The notes: generated by a model not told the origin, from the letters alone. 43,166 nt of DNA from Anaerolineae bacterium (GCA_016931895.1 JAFGDY010000076.1:1-43166); one strand, 5' to 3'. Counted from the first letter of the stretch, positions 16,422 through 25,659 are shown. Program-made: numbers and translations.

Positions 16422-17402
16422 TTGATTCTTGTTACTGGCGCTACCGGCTTTTTGGGAAAGAATCTCTGCGAATATTTAGCGGGCCAGGGCTATAGGGTAA
16501 AAGCTCTGGCTCGTTCAACGAGTGACACTTCCTTTTTAGGCAAATTGAATAAAGTGGAGATTGTGCAGGGCGATGTGGTGGAGCCTGACTCCTTGCGCAT
16601 CGCTATGCGGGATTGCGAGTACGTTATCCATGCAGCGGCCCATTTCCGTTTGTGGGGGCCGCCGGAGCCTTTTATCAAAACCAACGTTGACGGCACGCAC
16701 CATGTTTTGGAAGCAGCTCTGGCCGCCGGAATTAAAAAGTTTGTCCACATCAGCACCATTATTGTGGTTGGCCCGCAAAAGCCAGGAGTGGTTATCACCG
16801 AGGAAACGCCTTGCCGTCCCTATCGAACGGATAACTATGCTCAAACCAAATTTTTGGGTGAGCGATTGGCCCAGGGCTACGTGAGCAAAGGTTTGCCGGT
16901 GGTTATTTTGCGCCTGGGCGCGTTGTATGGCCCGCATGGGCATTACGCTTTCAACCGTCTTTTCTTTGAGGAATTTTTGCGCCACTGGCGGGTGCAGGTT
17001 CACCAGGGGCGGCACATTATCTTTCCTTGCTACGTTGGCGATGCGGCCAAAGCCATTGCAGCGGCGCTGAAGTTAGGTAAAGTGGGCCAGATTTATAATG
17101 TCTCCAATAAAAGCATTTCGCACAAAGAAGCAAACCAAACTGTGAGTCGCCTGGCCAACCGCAGCAGTTGGCGGATTAACTTCCCCGGCTGGATGATGAT
17201 TCAATTTGCCGAAATCTTGGAAGATATTGCCTTTTTTACCCAGCGCGAGCCGTTTTACCCCAAAAACTTGGAACCTTATGTTTTTTCCGATTGGCTGGTG
17301 GATTCCAGTAAGGCTGAACGCGAATTGGGCTTTGTTTCCGGTACCTTTGCCGAGGGCGCGCAACGGACTTTGGAGTGGTATCGTTCGTTGGGGTATGTAT
17401 AG
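16422..17402 (+). CDS. extended-SDR NAD(P)-dependent epimerase/dehydratase
   Basis: A 326-residue extended short-chain dehydrogenase. The N-terminal Rossmann motif GATGFLG (residues 6-12) and the catalytic Y-x-x-x-K (YAQTK, about residues 142-146) are clear. The pattern resembles dihydroflavonol-4-reductase-like and hopanoid-associated (HpnA-like) epimerases, which act on sugar nucleotides or small carbonyls; the substrate is unknown. It starts with TTG, with AAGGAACC upstream. The stop codon TAG is the first triplet of a heptamer repeat, so the original C-terminus may have been altered. Confidence 0.85.
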   Translation: MILVTGATGFLGKNLCEYLAGQGYRVKALARSTSDTSFLGKLNKVEIVQGDVVEPDSLRIAMRDCEYVIHAAAHFRLWGPPEPFIKTNVDGTHHVLEAALAAGIKKFVHISTIIVVGPQKPGVVITEETPCRPYRTDNYAQTKFLGERLAQGYVSKGLPVVILRLGALYGPHGHYAFNRLFFEEFLRHWRVQVHQGRHIIFPCYVGDAAKAIAAALKLGKVGQIYNVSNKSISHKEANQTVSRLANRSSWRINFPGWMMIQFAEILEDIAFFTQREPFYPKNLEPYVFSDWLVDSSKAERELGFVSGTFAEGAQRTLEWYRSLGYV

Positions 17403-17477
17403 CAGGGTAGCAGGTAGCAAGGTGGCAACTACTCATAAAACCCTGTTACCTTGTTACATTGCTACTTTGTTACTTGG
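17400..17477. repeat. heptamer-periodic palindromic repeat spanning two convergent gene ends
   Basis: The left arm (17400-17431, TAGCAGGGTAGCAGGTAGCA and onward) and the right arm (17441-17477, rich in TTGTTAC/TTGCTAC units) are approximately complementary. The left arm supplies the TAG stop of the SDR gene and the right arm supplies the last codons and stop of the WecA-like gene. The position between convergent genes suits a bidirectional terminator. Confidence 0.8.
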
Positions 17478-18493
17478 CCATCTTGTCTCGCCAACCACCA
17501 CAGCAGGATTAACGTCAGGCTGCCCATCACGCCCAGGGCAATCAGCTTGAACAGGCGGACTTCGATGAGTAGTGCCAGCAAGCCAAACGTGGCGCAAAAG
17601 AGATAGTAGAGAGACACGATTTGTCGTTGGCTTAAGCCCAGATCAAGCAGGCGGTAATGCAGATGGTCGCGCCCGGCTGCGGCAGGGTTCCCCCGTTGTT
17701 GCCAGCGTCTGATCATTACCCAGGCCACGTCAATAATGGGAATGCCCAGCACCAATAGCGCCGTGGCCACTTTGGCCGGAGCCAAAATGGATAGGGAAGC
17801 CAGGGCAAAACCCAGAAACATGCTGCCGCTGCCCATAAAAACCCGGGCCGGATAAAAGTTGAAAGGCAAAAAACCAAGACAGGCGGCGGCTAGGGCCAGG
17901 GGAAAAAGGGCGACCATGGTTTGCCCCAGGCTGTAGGCGTGAACGGCAAAAAGCAGGCTGGCAATGGCTGTTACGCCGGCGGCCAGTCCGTCCAGACCAT
18001 CCAGCCAGTTGACCGTGTTAATCATGCCCATAATCCAGAAGATAGTTAGGGGATAAGTTAGCCACGGCGGAAAAATCTTAAAACCAAAAATCGGCAGCGT
18101 GGCCCGTTCAATAATAATATCAAACCCAATCGCGATCAGGGCGACCCCCAATTGGGCGGCAAATTGAGGCCAGACCGACAATTCTCGCCAATCGTCCCAC
18201 CAGCCAAACATGAAAATCACACTGCTGCCAAGCAACACCCCGGCCAGTAATTTCCGGTCTTCAGGGCCAATGGGCGGCCAAACTTCAAACGCGCTCAACC
18301 CAAAAACCAGCAAGCCCGCCCCCATAAATCCGGCGAACAGGGCCATCCCCCCCAGGCGAGAAATCTCGCCCCGGTGGGTGCGCCGCCCGCCGGGGCGGTC
18401 TGTTAAACCCAAAGTTTGCCCCACTTTGCCGCCGATAGGGGTAATCATTAAGGCTAAAACAAACGCTGCAAGAAAAACGGTGATATACATCAT
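17462..18493 (-). CDS. WecA/TagO/MraY-type phospho-sugar transferase
   Basis: A polytopic glycosyl-1-phosphate transferase that moves GlcNAc-1-P or a related sugar from a UDP-sugar to undecaprenyl phosphate, starting wall or surface polysaccharide synthesis. Signatures are DDW (FGWWDDWRE, about residues 97-105), NTVNWLDGLDGLAAG (about 159-173), MGSGSMFLGF and the loop GRDHLHYRLLDLG (about 272-284). The latter resembles the HIHH-type motif of WecA-like members rather than MraY. Length is 343 residues with about ten membrane segments. Its last residues (QVTK) come from the heptamer repeat. It diverges from the sixA-type gene. Confidence 0.92.
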   Translation of the reverse strand: MMYITVFLAAFVLALMITPIGGKVGQTLGLTDRPGGRRTHRGEISRLGGMALFAGFMGAGLLVFGLSAFEVWPPIGPEDRKLLAGVLLGSSVIFMFGWWDDWRELSVWPQFAAQLGVALIAIGFDIIIERATLPIFGFKIFPPWLTYPLTIFWIMGMINTVNWLDGLDGLAAGVTAIASLLFAVHAYSLGQTMVALFPLALAAACLGFLPFNFYPARVFMGSGSMFLGFALASLSILAPAKVATALLVLGIPIIDVAWVMIRRWQQRGNPAAAGRDHLHYRLLDLGLSQRQIVSLYYLFCATFGLLALLIEVRLFKLIALGVMGSLTLILLWWLARQDGQVTK

Positions 18494-18502
18494 TGGCTAG
18501 TG

Positions 18503-18508
18503 TATAAT
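18503..18508 (+). promoter_or_regulatory. possible -10 box for the SixA-like gene
   Basis: TATAAT 27 bases upstream of the SixA-like start, in the 42-base divergent gap. The -35 position is weak. Confidence 0.4.
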
Positions 18509-18535
18509 AATGAGGAGAGTAAAAGGAGCAAATTT

Positions 18536-19066
18536 ATGAAGACGGTTCTGCTGTTACGACACGCCAAATCAGATTGGGGCGATCCCGGCCTGGCGGATTT
18601 TGATCGCCCCCTGGCCAAGCGCGGCCTAAAAGACGCGCCCCGAATGGGGGAAGTGCTGGCGCTCTTTGACGCGGTTCCAGACGTAATCCTATCCTCTCCC
18701 GCTTTACGAGCTAAACAAACCACCGAGTTGGTGGCCGAAACGTGCCACTACCCCAAGGAGAGGATTCAGTGGGAGGAGTCTTTTTATGGCAGCGGCAACG
18801 CGGCAATGATTGCGGCTTTACAGAATTTGCCTGATAAGGTGGTTCGGGTTCTGCTTGTTGGTCACAACCCTGCCACCGAAGAAACCGCTGCGGCCCTACT
18901 TTCGGCCAGAGTTGAGCAGGCGTGGAGCGATGATGGGGCTATCCGTATTCCTACGGCCGGTTTGCTTTGTTTTGGGGTAAATATTGCCAGCTGGAGTGAG
19001 TTGCAAGCCGGTGATGCTACCCTGTATTGGTTTTTGATTCCCAAACTGGTCAAAGCAATGCGGTAA
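18536..19066 (+). CDS. histidine phosphatase, SixA type
   Basis: A 176-residue protein of the phosphoglycerate-mutase-like superfamily. The catalytic motif LLRHAKSDW (R-H near residues 8-9) and the second histidine VGHNP (about residue 109) are present. SixA dephosphorylates phosphohistidine on HPt domains or phosphocarriers. Which phosphoprotein is targeted here is unknown. The start is the ATG at 18536, which has AAAAGGAG upstream at ideal spacing. Confidence 0.9.
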   Translation: MKTVLLLRHAKSDWGDPGLADFDRPLAKRGLKDAPRMGEVLALFDAVPDVILSSPALRAKQTTELVAETCHYPKERIQWEESFYGSGNAAMIAALQNLPDKVVRVLLVGHNPATEETAAALLSARVEQAWSDDGAIRIPTAGLLCFGVNIASWSELQAGDATLYWFLIPKLVKAMR

Positions 19067-19125
19067 GAGGACCTACAGAAAAAACGTCAAACGTCATATC
19101 ATTTATGCGCTGATAAAAATTGATT

Positions 19126-19153
19126 GGGTAATAAGGAATGGTGAATGATGAAG
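19126..19153. repeat. heptamer-periodic repeat over a start codon
   Basis: The steps are GGGTAAT, AAGGAAT, GGTGAAT and GATGAAG. The AAGGA inside it is the probable ribosome binding site, and the tandem ATGs at 19145 and 19148 of the DUF3179 gene lie within it. Confidence 0.55.
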
Positions 19154-20548
19154 CATTTATTATGGCTTGGGCTGGTGAGTTTGACTGTGCTGGCTGCGCA
19201 GTGTAATGCTTCACCGCCCGCGGCGGAAACAGCCAGCCGCCAAACATCGCCAACGTTGGCAGACGAAGAGAAGGTATCACCCCAAGTTGCAGCGGCCGGG
19301 GAGCAGATTACGCCTGAAAAAAGTAATACCACGGCAGCGCCGGCGGCAGAGACGAATGAAGCCGAGATGAACCCGTCGAGCGATGCGGGTCAACAACCAC
19401 CAACAGCCGAATCCGGCGATCACTCCGCCGCGTGTGACGATCCCTTTGCCGGCGCGTCTGTTCGTTTTTCGCCTGAATTGTGGGCCGCCGACGACCTGGC
19501 CGATTTGGTGCCGGCAGATATTATAGACCCAGATAGTGACCTGGCTACCAATTTTTGCCTGCATAATGTTGACTATGCCGACATTGTCTCCGGCGGCCCC
19601 CCACCCGACGGCATCCCTCCGCTTGACAACCCGCAATTTGACTCGATTGCCGAGGGTGACGAATGGCTGGCCGATGTCCAACCGGTCATCGCCCTGGCGG
19701 TGGGCGACGAGGCCAAGGCTTATCCATTGGCCATTCTGACCCGCCATGAGATTGCCAATGACGAGATTGCCAGTTTGCCCGTAGCCGTAACTTTCTGCCC
19801 GTTGTGTAATGCCGGCATTGTTTTTAAACGTGAGGTTGACGGCGAGGTGTTACGTTTTGGCGTTTCCGGCAACCTGCGCCATAGCAACCTGATTATGTGG
19901 GACAACAAAACTCTCTCCTGGTGGCAGCAATTCACAGGCCAGGCTATTGTGGGCGATATGACGGGCGTGCAATTGGAAATGCTGCCGGCCCAACTGGTCT
20001 CCTGGCAAGATTTTAAAGAGGCTTATCCCACCGGTCAAGTATTATCCGCCAGCGGGCGTGCTTATGGCCGTAATCCCTATGTTGGTTACGACTCTTCAGC
20101 GCAACCGTTTCTCTTCCAGGGCACGCCTGACCCTCGCCTACCGGCGACAGCGCGCGTGTTGGGCTACTTCTCCGGCGATATGGCCGTGGCCTATCCCATG
20201 TCCGTGATTGCTGAAGAAGGGGTCATCGAGGATACGTTAAACGGTCAACGGGCGGTGATTTTTTACAAACCCGGCCAGGTGTCGGCCCTGGATCAAGGCA
20301 TTATCGAAGAGTCCAGGGAGGTTGGCTCTGCCGGGATGTTTAATCCGGAAGTTGACGGGCAGAAATTGACCTTTACCGCCGATAAGGGCGTTATCACCGA
20401 CAATGAAACCGGCAGTGAATGGAACGTGTTTGGTCGGGCCATCAGCGGTGAATTGGCCGGATCGCAGCTTGAACCTGTTTTGGGTCATCCTTATTTTTGG
20501 TTTGCCTGGGCCGCCTTCAGACCGGATACAACGGTTTACGGCCAGTAG
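19145..20548 (+). CDS. DUF3179 domain protein, probable lipoprotein or secreted
   Basis: A 467-residue exported protein. The N-terminal signal ends in VLAAQC, which resembles a lipobox but has an unusual Gln before the Cys. A low-complexity Ala/Thr/Glu region follows (about residues 20-95). The DUF3179 domain (about 170-460) contains AKAYPLAILTRHEIANDE, VTFCPLCNAGIVFKR (CxxC) and SGNLRHSNLIMWDNKTLSWW, all strongly conserved in that family. The function is unknown; the CPLC pair could bind metal or be redox active. It stands alone between sixA and the convergent flippase fusion. Confidence 0.88.
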   Translation: MMKHLLWLGLVSLTVLAAQCNASPPAAETASRQTSPTLADEEKVSPQVAAAGEQITPEKSNTTAAPAAETNEAEMNPSSDAGQQPPTAESGDHSAACDDPFAGASVRFSPELWAADDLADLVPADIIDPDSDLATNFCLHNVDYADIVSGGPPPDGIPPLDNPQFDSIAEGDEWLADVQPVIALAVGDEAKAYPLAILTRHEIANDEIASLPVAVTFCPLCNAGIVFKREVDGEVLRFGVSGNLRHSNLIMWDNKTLSWWQQFTGQAIVGDMTGVQLEMLPAQLVSWQDFKEAYPTGQVLSASGRAYGRNPYVGYDSSAQPFLFQGTPDPRLPATARVLGYFSGDMAVAYPMSVIAEEGVIEDTLNGQRAVIFYKPGQVSALDQGIIEESREVGSAGMFNPEVDGQKLTFTADKGVITDNETGSEWNVFGRAISGELAGSQLEPVLGHPYFWFAWAAFRPDTTVYGQ

Positions 20549-20590
20549 CCGGGGAAGACATAATAAAGCTGCTGGCCGAGCGCATATATG

Positions 20591-23500
20591 TCAGAATCTT
20601 GTGGCCGGGTGGGGGTCAGTGTTTTTTTGCCATGGTCGTAAGGGAATCGCCCGCCAGACCAGGCGCATATCTTGCTGGGTCAATCCGCCAACCAGGGCCA
20701 GGGTAATCAGGTAGATCACCCCGGCAATACCGATGGTCAGGAAGAAGTTAACATCGCCGATGAACCACAGCACACTGCCCATCACTGCGGCAGCAACCGT
20801 TGGCCGCCACACAATATCAAACCAAGGCACGGTGCAGAGATTTTTGCGCACCAGCAGGTAGAAGGGGATCAACAAAGCCCACTCAGAGAAAATAGTGGTG
20901 ACGGCCGCAGCCCGGTAGCCGTACAGGGGAATAAATATGAGATTGGCCACCACGTTAAACAAAACGCCAATGACAAACGCGCCGGTCAGGTGGCGCTGTT
21001 GGTTGATGGCTATGAGCACATATTGTGTGACCTGATTGATGAAGCTGAAAGGCAAAAACCAGATCAATAGTTGCAGCACAATCATTGAGTCGGGCAAAAA
21101 TTGTTCCCCGGCCAAAAAAAGAATGAGTTCGCGGGCAATAAAGGGCGTGCCGGCGGCAATGGGCAGGGCCAGGATAAGCAGAAAACGTAGGCTCAAAATG
21201 TAAGCCCGCACCAACGATTCGCGCGAGTTGGCGGCAAAGCGGCTCATCAAGGGAAAGAGGGCCAGGGTGAAATATTGGGGGATTACGTTGATGCCGTCAA
21301 TGTATTTGTAGGCGGCGTTGTAATAGCGCACGGCTTGGTCGCCCCAGGTGGGTTGGAGAATGAACACGTCAATGCGGAAGAAGATGGTTGAGAGCAGATG
21401 ATTGATCATCAGGGGCAGGCTTTCGGCCATCATCTCTTTTTGCAGGCCGCGGTCAGGGGCCAGGAAGGGGCGGAAAATTTTTACCACCAGAATGTACCCC
21501 AGGCTGGCAAACGCCACCAGGTTGGCCGCCAACGACGCCCCGGCCAGGCCGATAATGCCCCAGCCCAACAGCAGCACCAGCGCCCCCACACTCACCCGCG
21601 CCAACGCCGTCATTGAGGCGATGCCCGCCGGATATTCGGCTTTTTCGTGGGCGTAAAAAATGGCCGTCAGGCCGTCGGAGAGGTTGCTGAGCAGCGTGCC
21701 AATAGCCAGGATGGCAATAGTGATGATCACTTCGGGCGTGATGTCGCCAAAAAGCATGTACAGGCCCAGGATGGCGGCCATGGCCGGCAGCGCGGCCAGC
21801 CACAATACCAGCCGTAAGATGGACACGTTGGCCAGATAGCGATTACGGCGGTTGTGGTCGGCGGCCACTTCGCGGGTAACCAGCGTACCCAGGCCGTAGC
21901 GGGTCACTATCTCGGTGAGGCCGATGAAGGCCACGGCAAAGGCATAGCGCCCGGCTCCTTCCGGCTGCAAAATGCGTAGCATAAGCATAGCAAAGGCAAA
22001 GTCAATCAGCCGGTTGGAGAGGGCCAGCACCATTGGCACCAGGCTGTTTTTGGCCACCCGCTTGATGGGAGAGTCGGTTTCATGCTCCCGGTACAATTTT
22101 CCCCAGGCCCAATAACCCAGCAGAAAAACCAACGTAACAAAGGCCAGGAACGAGCCATACAGACCCAATTGGAAACTGCGCGGGCTGTAGCGGAAGCGGA
22201 CCTGCCACTGGCCGGGCTGGAGATAAATCGTGCGGAAATTGCCGTTGGCCCGGTGCAGGGTCAGTTCAATCTCTTCTGTTTCCACCGGGGTTTTGGCATA
22301 GGCTCGCCAGCCGGGGAAATAGGTATCGGCCAAAACCAGCCAGCCCGGTTGGTCCAGGCGGGCGGTCAATGTGACCTGGTTGGGGGTGTATTCAATAATC
22401 TCCACCCCGGGTCTGGCCCGGGAGAGCGGCCCGGCGTCGGCGGGGGTCAGATCGCGGCCCAGGCCGTTGTTTTCGCCATCAAGGATGAGTTGTTGGTGGG
22501 GATTGAGGCTGCGCAGGGCGTATTCCTCCTGGTCCATTTCAGCCAGATTAGGCGGTTTGGGGAAATCGGCGGAAGTGACGGCGTTTTGGGCCAAAAAGGC
22601 GCGGGGCAGGGCGTCAAGATTTTCATAAACTTTAATTTCGTGATCGTAAACCAGTTGATAGATGGGGTGGTTGATGTTGACGGTGGTCAGCAAGTAACGC
22701 ACGCCCAGTAAGTCCAGCAGGGCGGAATCCAGAGCGGTATAGTCAACGGTATAGAGCGGCCCCACCCGATTGAAGAGGAGGTCGCCGTTTTTTTGGATGA
22801 GCTGCATAAAGCGGGCGTATTGGGCCGGGATGATGCTGTCGTAGCCGCGCACGTCAAACAGGTTGCTGTACATCCCCGCATTGGCCGGAAAGACCTTGTT
22901 GCCGCGCCCAGCGGGGGTGTCGAAACTGGTGAGCCGGAAAAGAGGGTCTTCCGCCTGCCGCGCTTCCAGCCATTTAACTACCTCCGGCTTAAAGTTGAGC
23001 AGGGCGGGGTCAACCGAGGGATTGAAGCCGGCTCCGGCCAGCAGTAAATCAAGGCTGATGAGGATGATGGCGAGAGGCTTCCAGGCATTGATCCTGCCCC
23101 GCCCTCCTTTTTTCAGAGAGGGAAGAAAGATGGGGCAGCAGACGATGCGCAGGACGGCTCCGCCGGCCATAGTCATCAGAAAGAACTTAAAGAAGTTGGG
23201 CCACTGGTAGCCAAAAAATTGGCGGCCGTTGGCAAAAGCGTTTTGGGCCAGGCCAGAGTGGTCAAAAACAAAAGTGGTAATCTGGATGAAAGGCGCAGGA
23301 ATGAAAAGGGCGACGAGCATGGTCACGACCCCGATCAACCCACCCCAGAAAAGTAACCAGCCAAGACGGTGAGAGAGGGTTCCCGGGAAGGACAATGGGG
23401 CAAGGATGTAGGGTGGTGGGGGTAGTTGATCCTCCCTCCTTTGGAAGTTAGAGGGAGGCTTTGCGTCAAACCGGGAATTACGGGGAGGAGTCCGCCTGGC

Positions 23501-24898
23501 GCTGACCAGCCGGTTTAAATAGGTTGCGCCCAATCCCGCCAGCACGGCCAGGCTGAAGGTGTAGGGAAAAATCCAGCGAAAGGGCGAGTGGAGTTGGTTC
23601 CAGCCGGGCAGGCCGTAAAAGAGGAGGGCGTACAGCGGCGTGCCAAAGGCGAACAGGAGCGAGAGCGCGGCCAACAGAGCAAAAATGAATACATAGCGTT
23701 TAAATGTTTGTGCGTTTGTGCGTTTGAATGTTTCATGAATAGCTTGAGCAATGGCTAAGATAGCCAGAGCTAACGGCAAAATACCCACATAAGCCCCCGC
23801 CTCAACCGAGGTTTTAGTATCCCAACTGGTACAGTGGGGGCAGAGAGGATTGATTTCTCCATTGGCGTTGAGGCCAAGGGCTTGCCAGCCCCAGCTAATT
23901 GCGTCAAAATAACCGTGATGGGCGGGGCTGCCGAAGAAGTTGGGGATAATGAAACTGGCAATGCGCCGATAGGGCAAAGCCCAACCGCGCACGTCGGCCA
24001 GAGTAACGGAGTTATCGCGGAAATTTTGGGTGACAATCTCGTACATAGGCCCCAGTTGCACCGCGCCCAGCCCCAGGCCTAATCCTCCTATTACCAGTAA
24101 CCAGCCGGCCAGGCGTAAGGCAAACCGTGGCGTATTCTGCTGCTGTCCCAAAATGAGCAGGCGGCAAAAAGCATAAAAGCCACTGACCAGGAGCGTGTAG
24201 TAAGTGATCTCAACGTGTCCGGCCAGCGTCTGCAGCCCCACGGCCAGCGCCCCGGCCACCACGTAAGGGATTGGAGAGTAACCCACCCGCCCCTTGTTCT
24301 CTTGCTTGCGGATAATCACCTCAATAAAGGACAAAATGAGGGGCAGCCAGACCGCGCTGGCGATAATCATGGTAAAAACCACGCTCACCACAAAAAAGCC
24401 GCTGAGGGAATAGGTGAGGCCCGCCAACAAAGCCCCCAATCGCCCGGCCTGCAGCGCGCGGACAAAGATGTACATAAACAGACCCGCCAGCCATAATTGG
24501 CTAACGGTAAACCAGCCGTAGGCTTTGCTTAAGGGCAAAGTGTAAAACAGCAGGCTAAAGGGATAAAGGGCCGAGTGCTGTCCATTGGCCAGAAACGGCT
24601 GGCCCGACAGAATGTAGGGATTCCACAGGGGAATTTGACGGGCCGCTATAGTCTCCCGGATAAACTTTTTCCAAACGTAGTTCTCCAAAATCAGGTCCGA
24701 GAGAAGCTGGTTTTGCGGCCGACCCACATTGAGGGCTTCTTTAGAGGAGGCCCAGGGTTCATAAGCAAAAAGATTATCAACCGGGAGGAGCGTATTTGGC
24801 CCAATGGTGACGGACCAAAAAAGCGTTAAGGGCAGGATGAGTAGAATCAGCGCGGCCAGGAAGTCGTGCCGGTTAATGGCTTTGGACAAGCGGAACAC
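20591..24898 (-). CDS. fusion of YfhO-like GT-C glycosyltransferase and MOP/Wzx-type flippase
   Basis: One uninterrupted 1435-residue reading frame. Residues about 1-940 are YfhO-like: many membrane segments, a first extracellular loop with LLPVDNLFAYEPW (Asp-41, candidate GT-C catalytic residue) and a large extracellular region (about 600-900). After a charged link (REHETDSPIKRVAKNS, about 940-955), residues up to the end form a polysaccharide flippase of the MOP superfamily with about 12-14 membrane segments (YGLGTLVTREVAA, RIDVFILQPTWGDQAVRYYNAA). AGGAG overlaps the stop of the upstream Dpm1-like gene. The first start is GTG at 24898, but TTG at 24889 is better spaced from that AGGAG. YfhO proteins are known to transfer sugars from polyprenyl phosphate carriers to extracellular acceptors such as lipoteichoic acid. 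The fusion suggests flipping and transfer in one protein. Confidence 0.9.
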   Translation of the reverse strand: MFRLSKAINRHDFLAALILLILPLTLFWSVTIGPNTLLPVDNLFAYEPWASSKEALNVGRPQNQLLSDLILENYVWKKFIRETIAARQIPLWNPYILSGQPFLANGQHSALYPFSLLFYTLPLSKAYGWFTVSQLWLAGLFMYIFVRALQAGRLGALLAGLTYSLSGFFVVSVVFTMIIASAVWLPLILSFIEVIIRKQENKGRVGYSPIPYVVAGALAVGLQTLAGHVEITYYTLLVSGFYAFCRLLILGQQQNTPRFALRLAGWLLVIGGLGLGLGAVQLGPMYEIVTQNFRDNSVTLADVRGWALPYRRIASFIIPNFFGSPAHHGYFDAISWGWQALGLNANGEINPLCPHCTSWDTKTSVEAGAYVGILPLALAILAIAQAIHETFKRTNAQTFKRYVFIFALLAALSLLFAFGTPLYALLFYGLPGWNQLHSPFRWIFPYTFSLAVLAGLGATYLNRLVSARRTPPRNSRFDAKPPSNFQRREDQLPPPPYILAPLSFPGTLSHRLGWLLFWGGLIGVVTMLVALFIPAPFIQITTFVFDHSGLAQNAFANGRQFFGYQWPNFFKFFLMTMAGGAVLRIVCCPIFLPSLKKGGRGRINAWKPLAIILISLDLLLAGAGFNPSVDPALLNFKPEVVKWLEARQAEDPLFRLTSFDTPAGRGNKVFPANAGMYSNLFDVRGYDSIIPAQYARFMQLIQKNGDLLFNRVGPLYTVDYTALDSALLDLLGVRYLLTTVNINHPIYQLVYDHEIKVYENLDALPRAFLAQNAVTSADFPKPPNLAEMDQEEYALRSLNPHQQLILDGENNGLGRDLTPADAGPLSRARPGVEIIEYTPNQVTLTARLDQPGWLVLADTYFPGWRAYAKTPVETEEIELTLHRANGNFRTIYLQPGQWQVRFRYSPRSFQLGLYGSFLAFVTLVFLLGYWAWGKLYREHETDSPIKRVAKNSLVPMVLALSNRLIDFAFAMLMLRILQPEGAGRYAFAVAFIGLTEIVTRYGLGTLVTREVAADHNRRNRYLANVSILRLVLWLAALPAMAAILGLYMLFGDITPEVIITIAILAIGTLLSNLSDGLTAIFYAHEKAEYPAGIASMTALARVSVGALVLLLGWGIIGLAGASLAANLVAFASLGYILVVKIFRPFLAPDRGLQKEMMAESLPLMINHLLSTIFFRIDVFILQPTWGDQAVRYYNAAYKYIDGINVIPQYFTLALFPLMSRFAANSRESLVRAYILSLRFLLILALPIAAGTPFIARELILFLAGEQFLPDSMIVLQLLIWFLPFSFINQVTQYVLIAINQQRHLTGAFVIGVLFNVVANLIFIPLYGYRAAAVTTIFSEWALLIPFYLLVRKNLCTVPWFDIVWRPTVAAAVMGSVLWFIGDVNFFLTIGIAGVIYLITLALVGGLTQQDMRLVWRAIPLRPWQKNTDPHPATRF
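23706..23737. repeat. octamer tandem repeat inside the YfhO-flippase gene
   Basis: Four 8-base steps (GTTTGTGC twice, then GTTTGAAT and GTTTCATG). On the coding strand it encodes HETFKRTNAQTFKR in a cytoplasmic or interhelical loop. It resembles the heptamer loci but has an 8-base period. Confidence 0.75.
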
Positions 24899-24900
24899 TC

Positions 24901-25659
24901 CTATATCTGGGCTGAGGGGGACAGAGGCATAGGCTCTACGTTGCGGTGTCGCCAGCGAATTTCAAACACCCGCAGGGCTGCCTCTATTTTTACCGGCCAC
25001 GACATTTTGCTCTGGCCAATGCGGCGATCTTCAAAATAGATCGGGATTTCCAGAATACGGAAGTTGAGCTTTTCCGACACAAACGCCATTTCTATTTGAA
25101 ACACATAACCATTTGAAGTAATTCGGTCCAGCCCAATCTGCCGTAAGGCGCTGGCTTGCCAGCATTTAAACCCCGCCGTCGCATCTTTGGTCTGTACGCC
25201 CAAAATCCCCCGGGTCCACACCGAGTTGGCAAACCAGCTCAACAGCCAGCGTCCCCACCCCCAGCGCTCGTCTAACTCGCCGCCGCTTACATAACGAGAC
25301 CCTACCACCACCTCATGGCCGGCCATTTTTTCCAGCATTTGGGGAATGTAGGTGGGCGAATGGGAAAAGTCCGCGTCCATCTGAATAATATAGTCGGCGT
25401 TATGTTCCAGCGCCCACTTGAAACCGGTCACATAAGCCGTGCCCAAACCCAATTTACCCCGGCGATGAAGCACGTGCAGGCGTCCCGGATAGCAGTTCTG
25501 GGCCAACTCGTCGGTTATCTGGCCGGTGCCATCCGGCGAATCGTCGTCAACAATTAGAATCTGTAAATCTTCGTCAACTTCCAGGGTAAAAAGTTCGGCC
25601 GTGATGGCGGCTATGTTTTCAGCCTCATTATAAGTTGGAATTACAATAATTGTGGTCAT
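24901..25659 (-). CDS. polyprenyl-phosphate mannosyl/glycosyltransferase, Dpm1-like GT2
   Basis: A 252-residue GT2 enzyme that makes a polyprenyl-phosphate hexose from a nucleotide sugar at the inner membrane face. Features are IPTYNEAENI (residues 7-16), the nucleotide-binding VDDDSPDGTG (about 37-46), the DxD-type QMDADFSHSP (about 93-102) and the C-terminal RRIGQSKMS, as in Ppm1/DPMS. It has no membrane segments of its own. It is the first gene of a two-gene unit with the YfhO-flippase fusion, its stop codon being inside the next gene's ribosome binding site. It therefore probably supplies the lipid-linked sugar used by that protein. Confidence 0.92.
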   Translation of the reverse strand: MTTIIVIPTYNEAENIAAITAELFTLEVDEDLQILIVDDDSPDGTGQITDELAQNCYPGRLHVLHRRGKLGLGTAYVTGFKWALEHNADYIIQMDADFSHSPTYIPQMLEKMAGHEVVVGSRYVSGGELDERWGWGRWLLSWFANSVWTRGILGVQTKDATAGFKCWQASALRQIGLDRITSNGYVFQIEMAFVSEKLNFRILEIPIYFEDRRIGQSKMSWPVKIEAALRVFEIRWRHRNVEPMPLSPSAQI

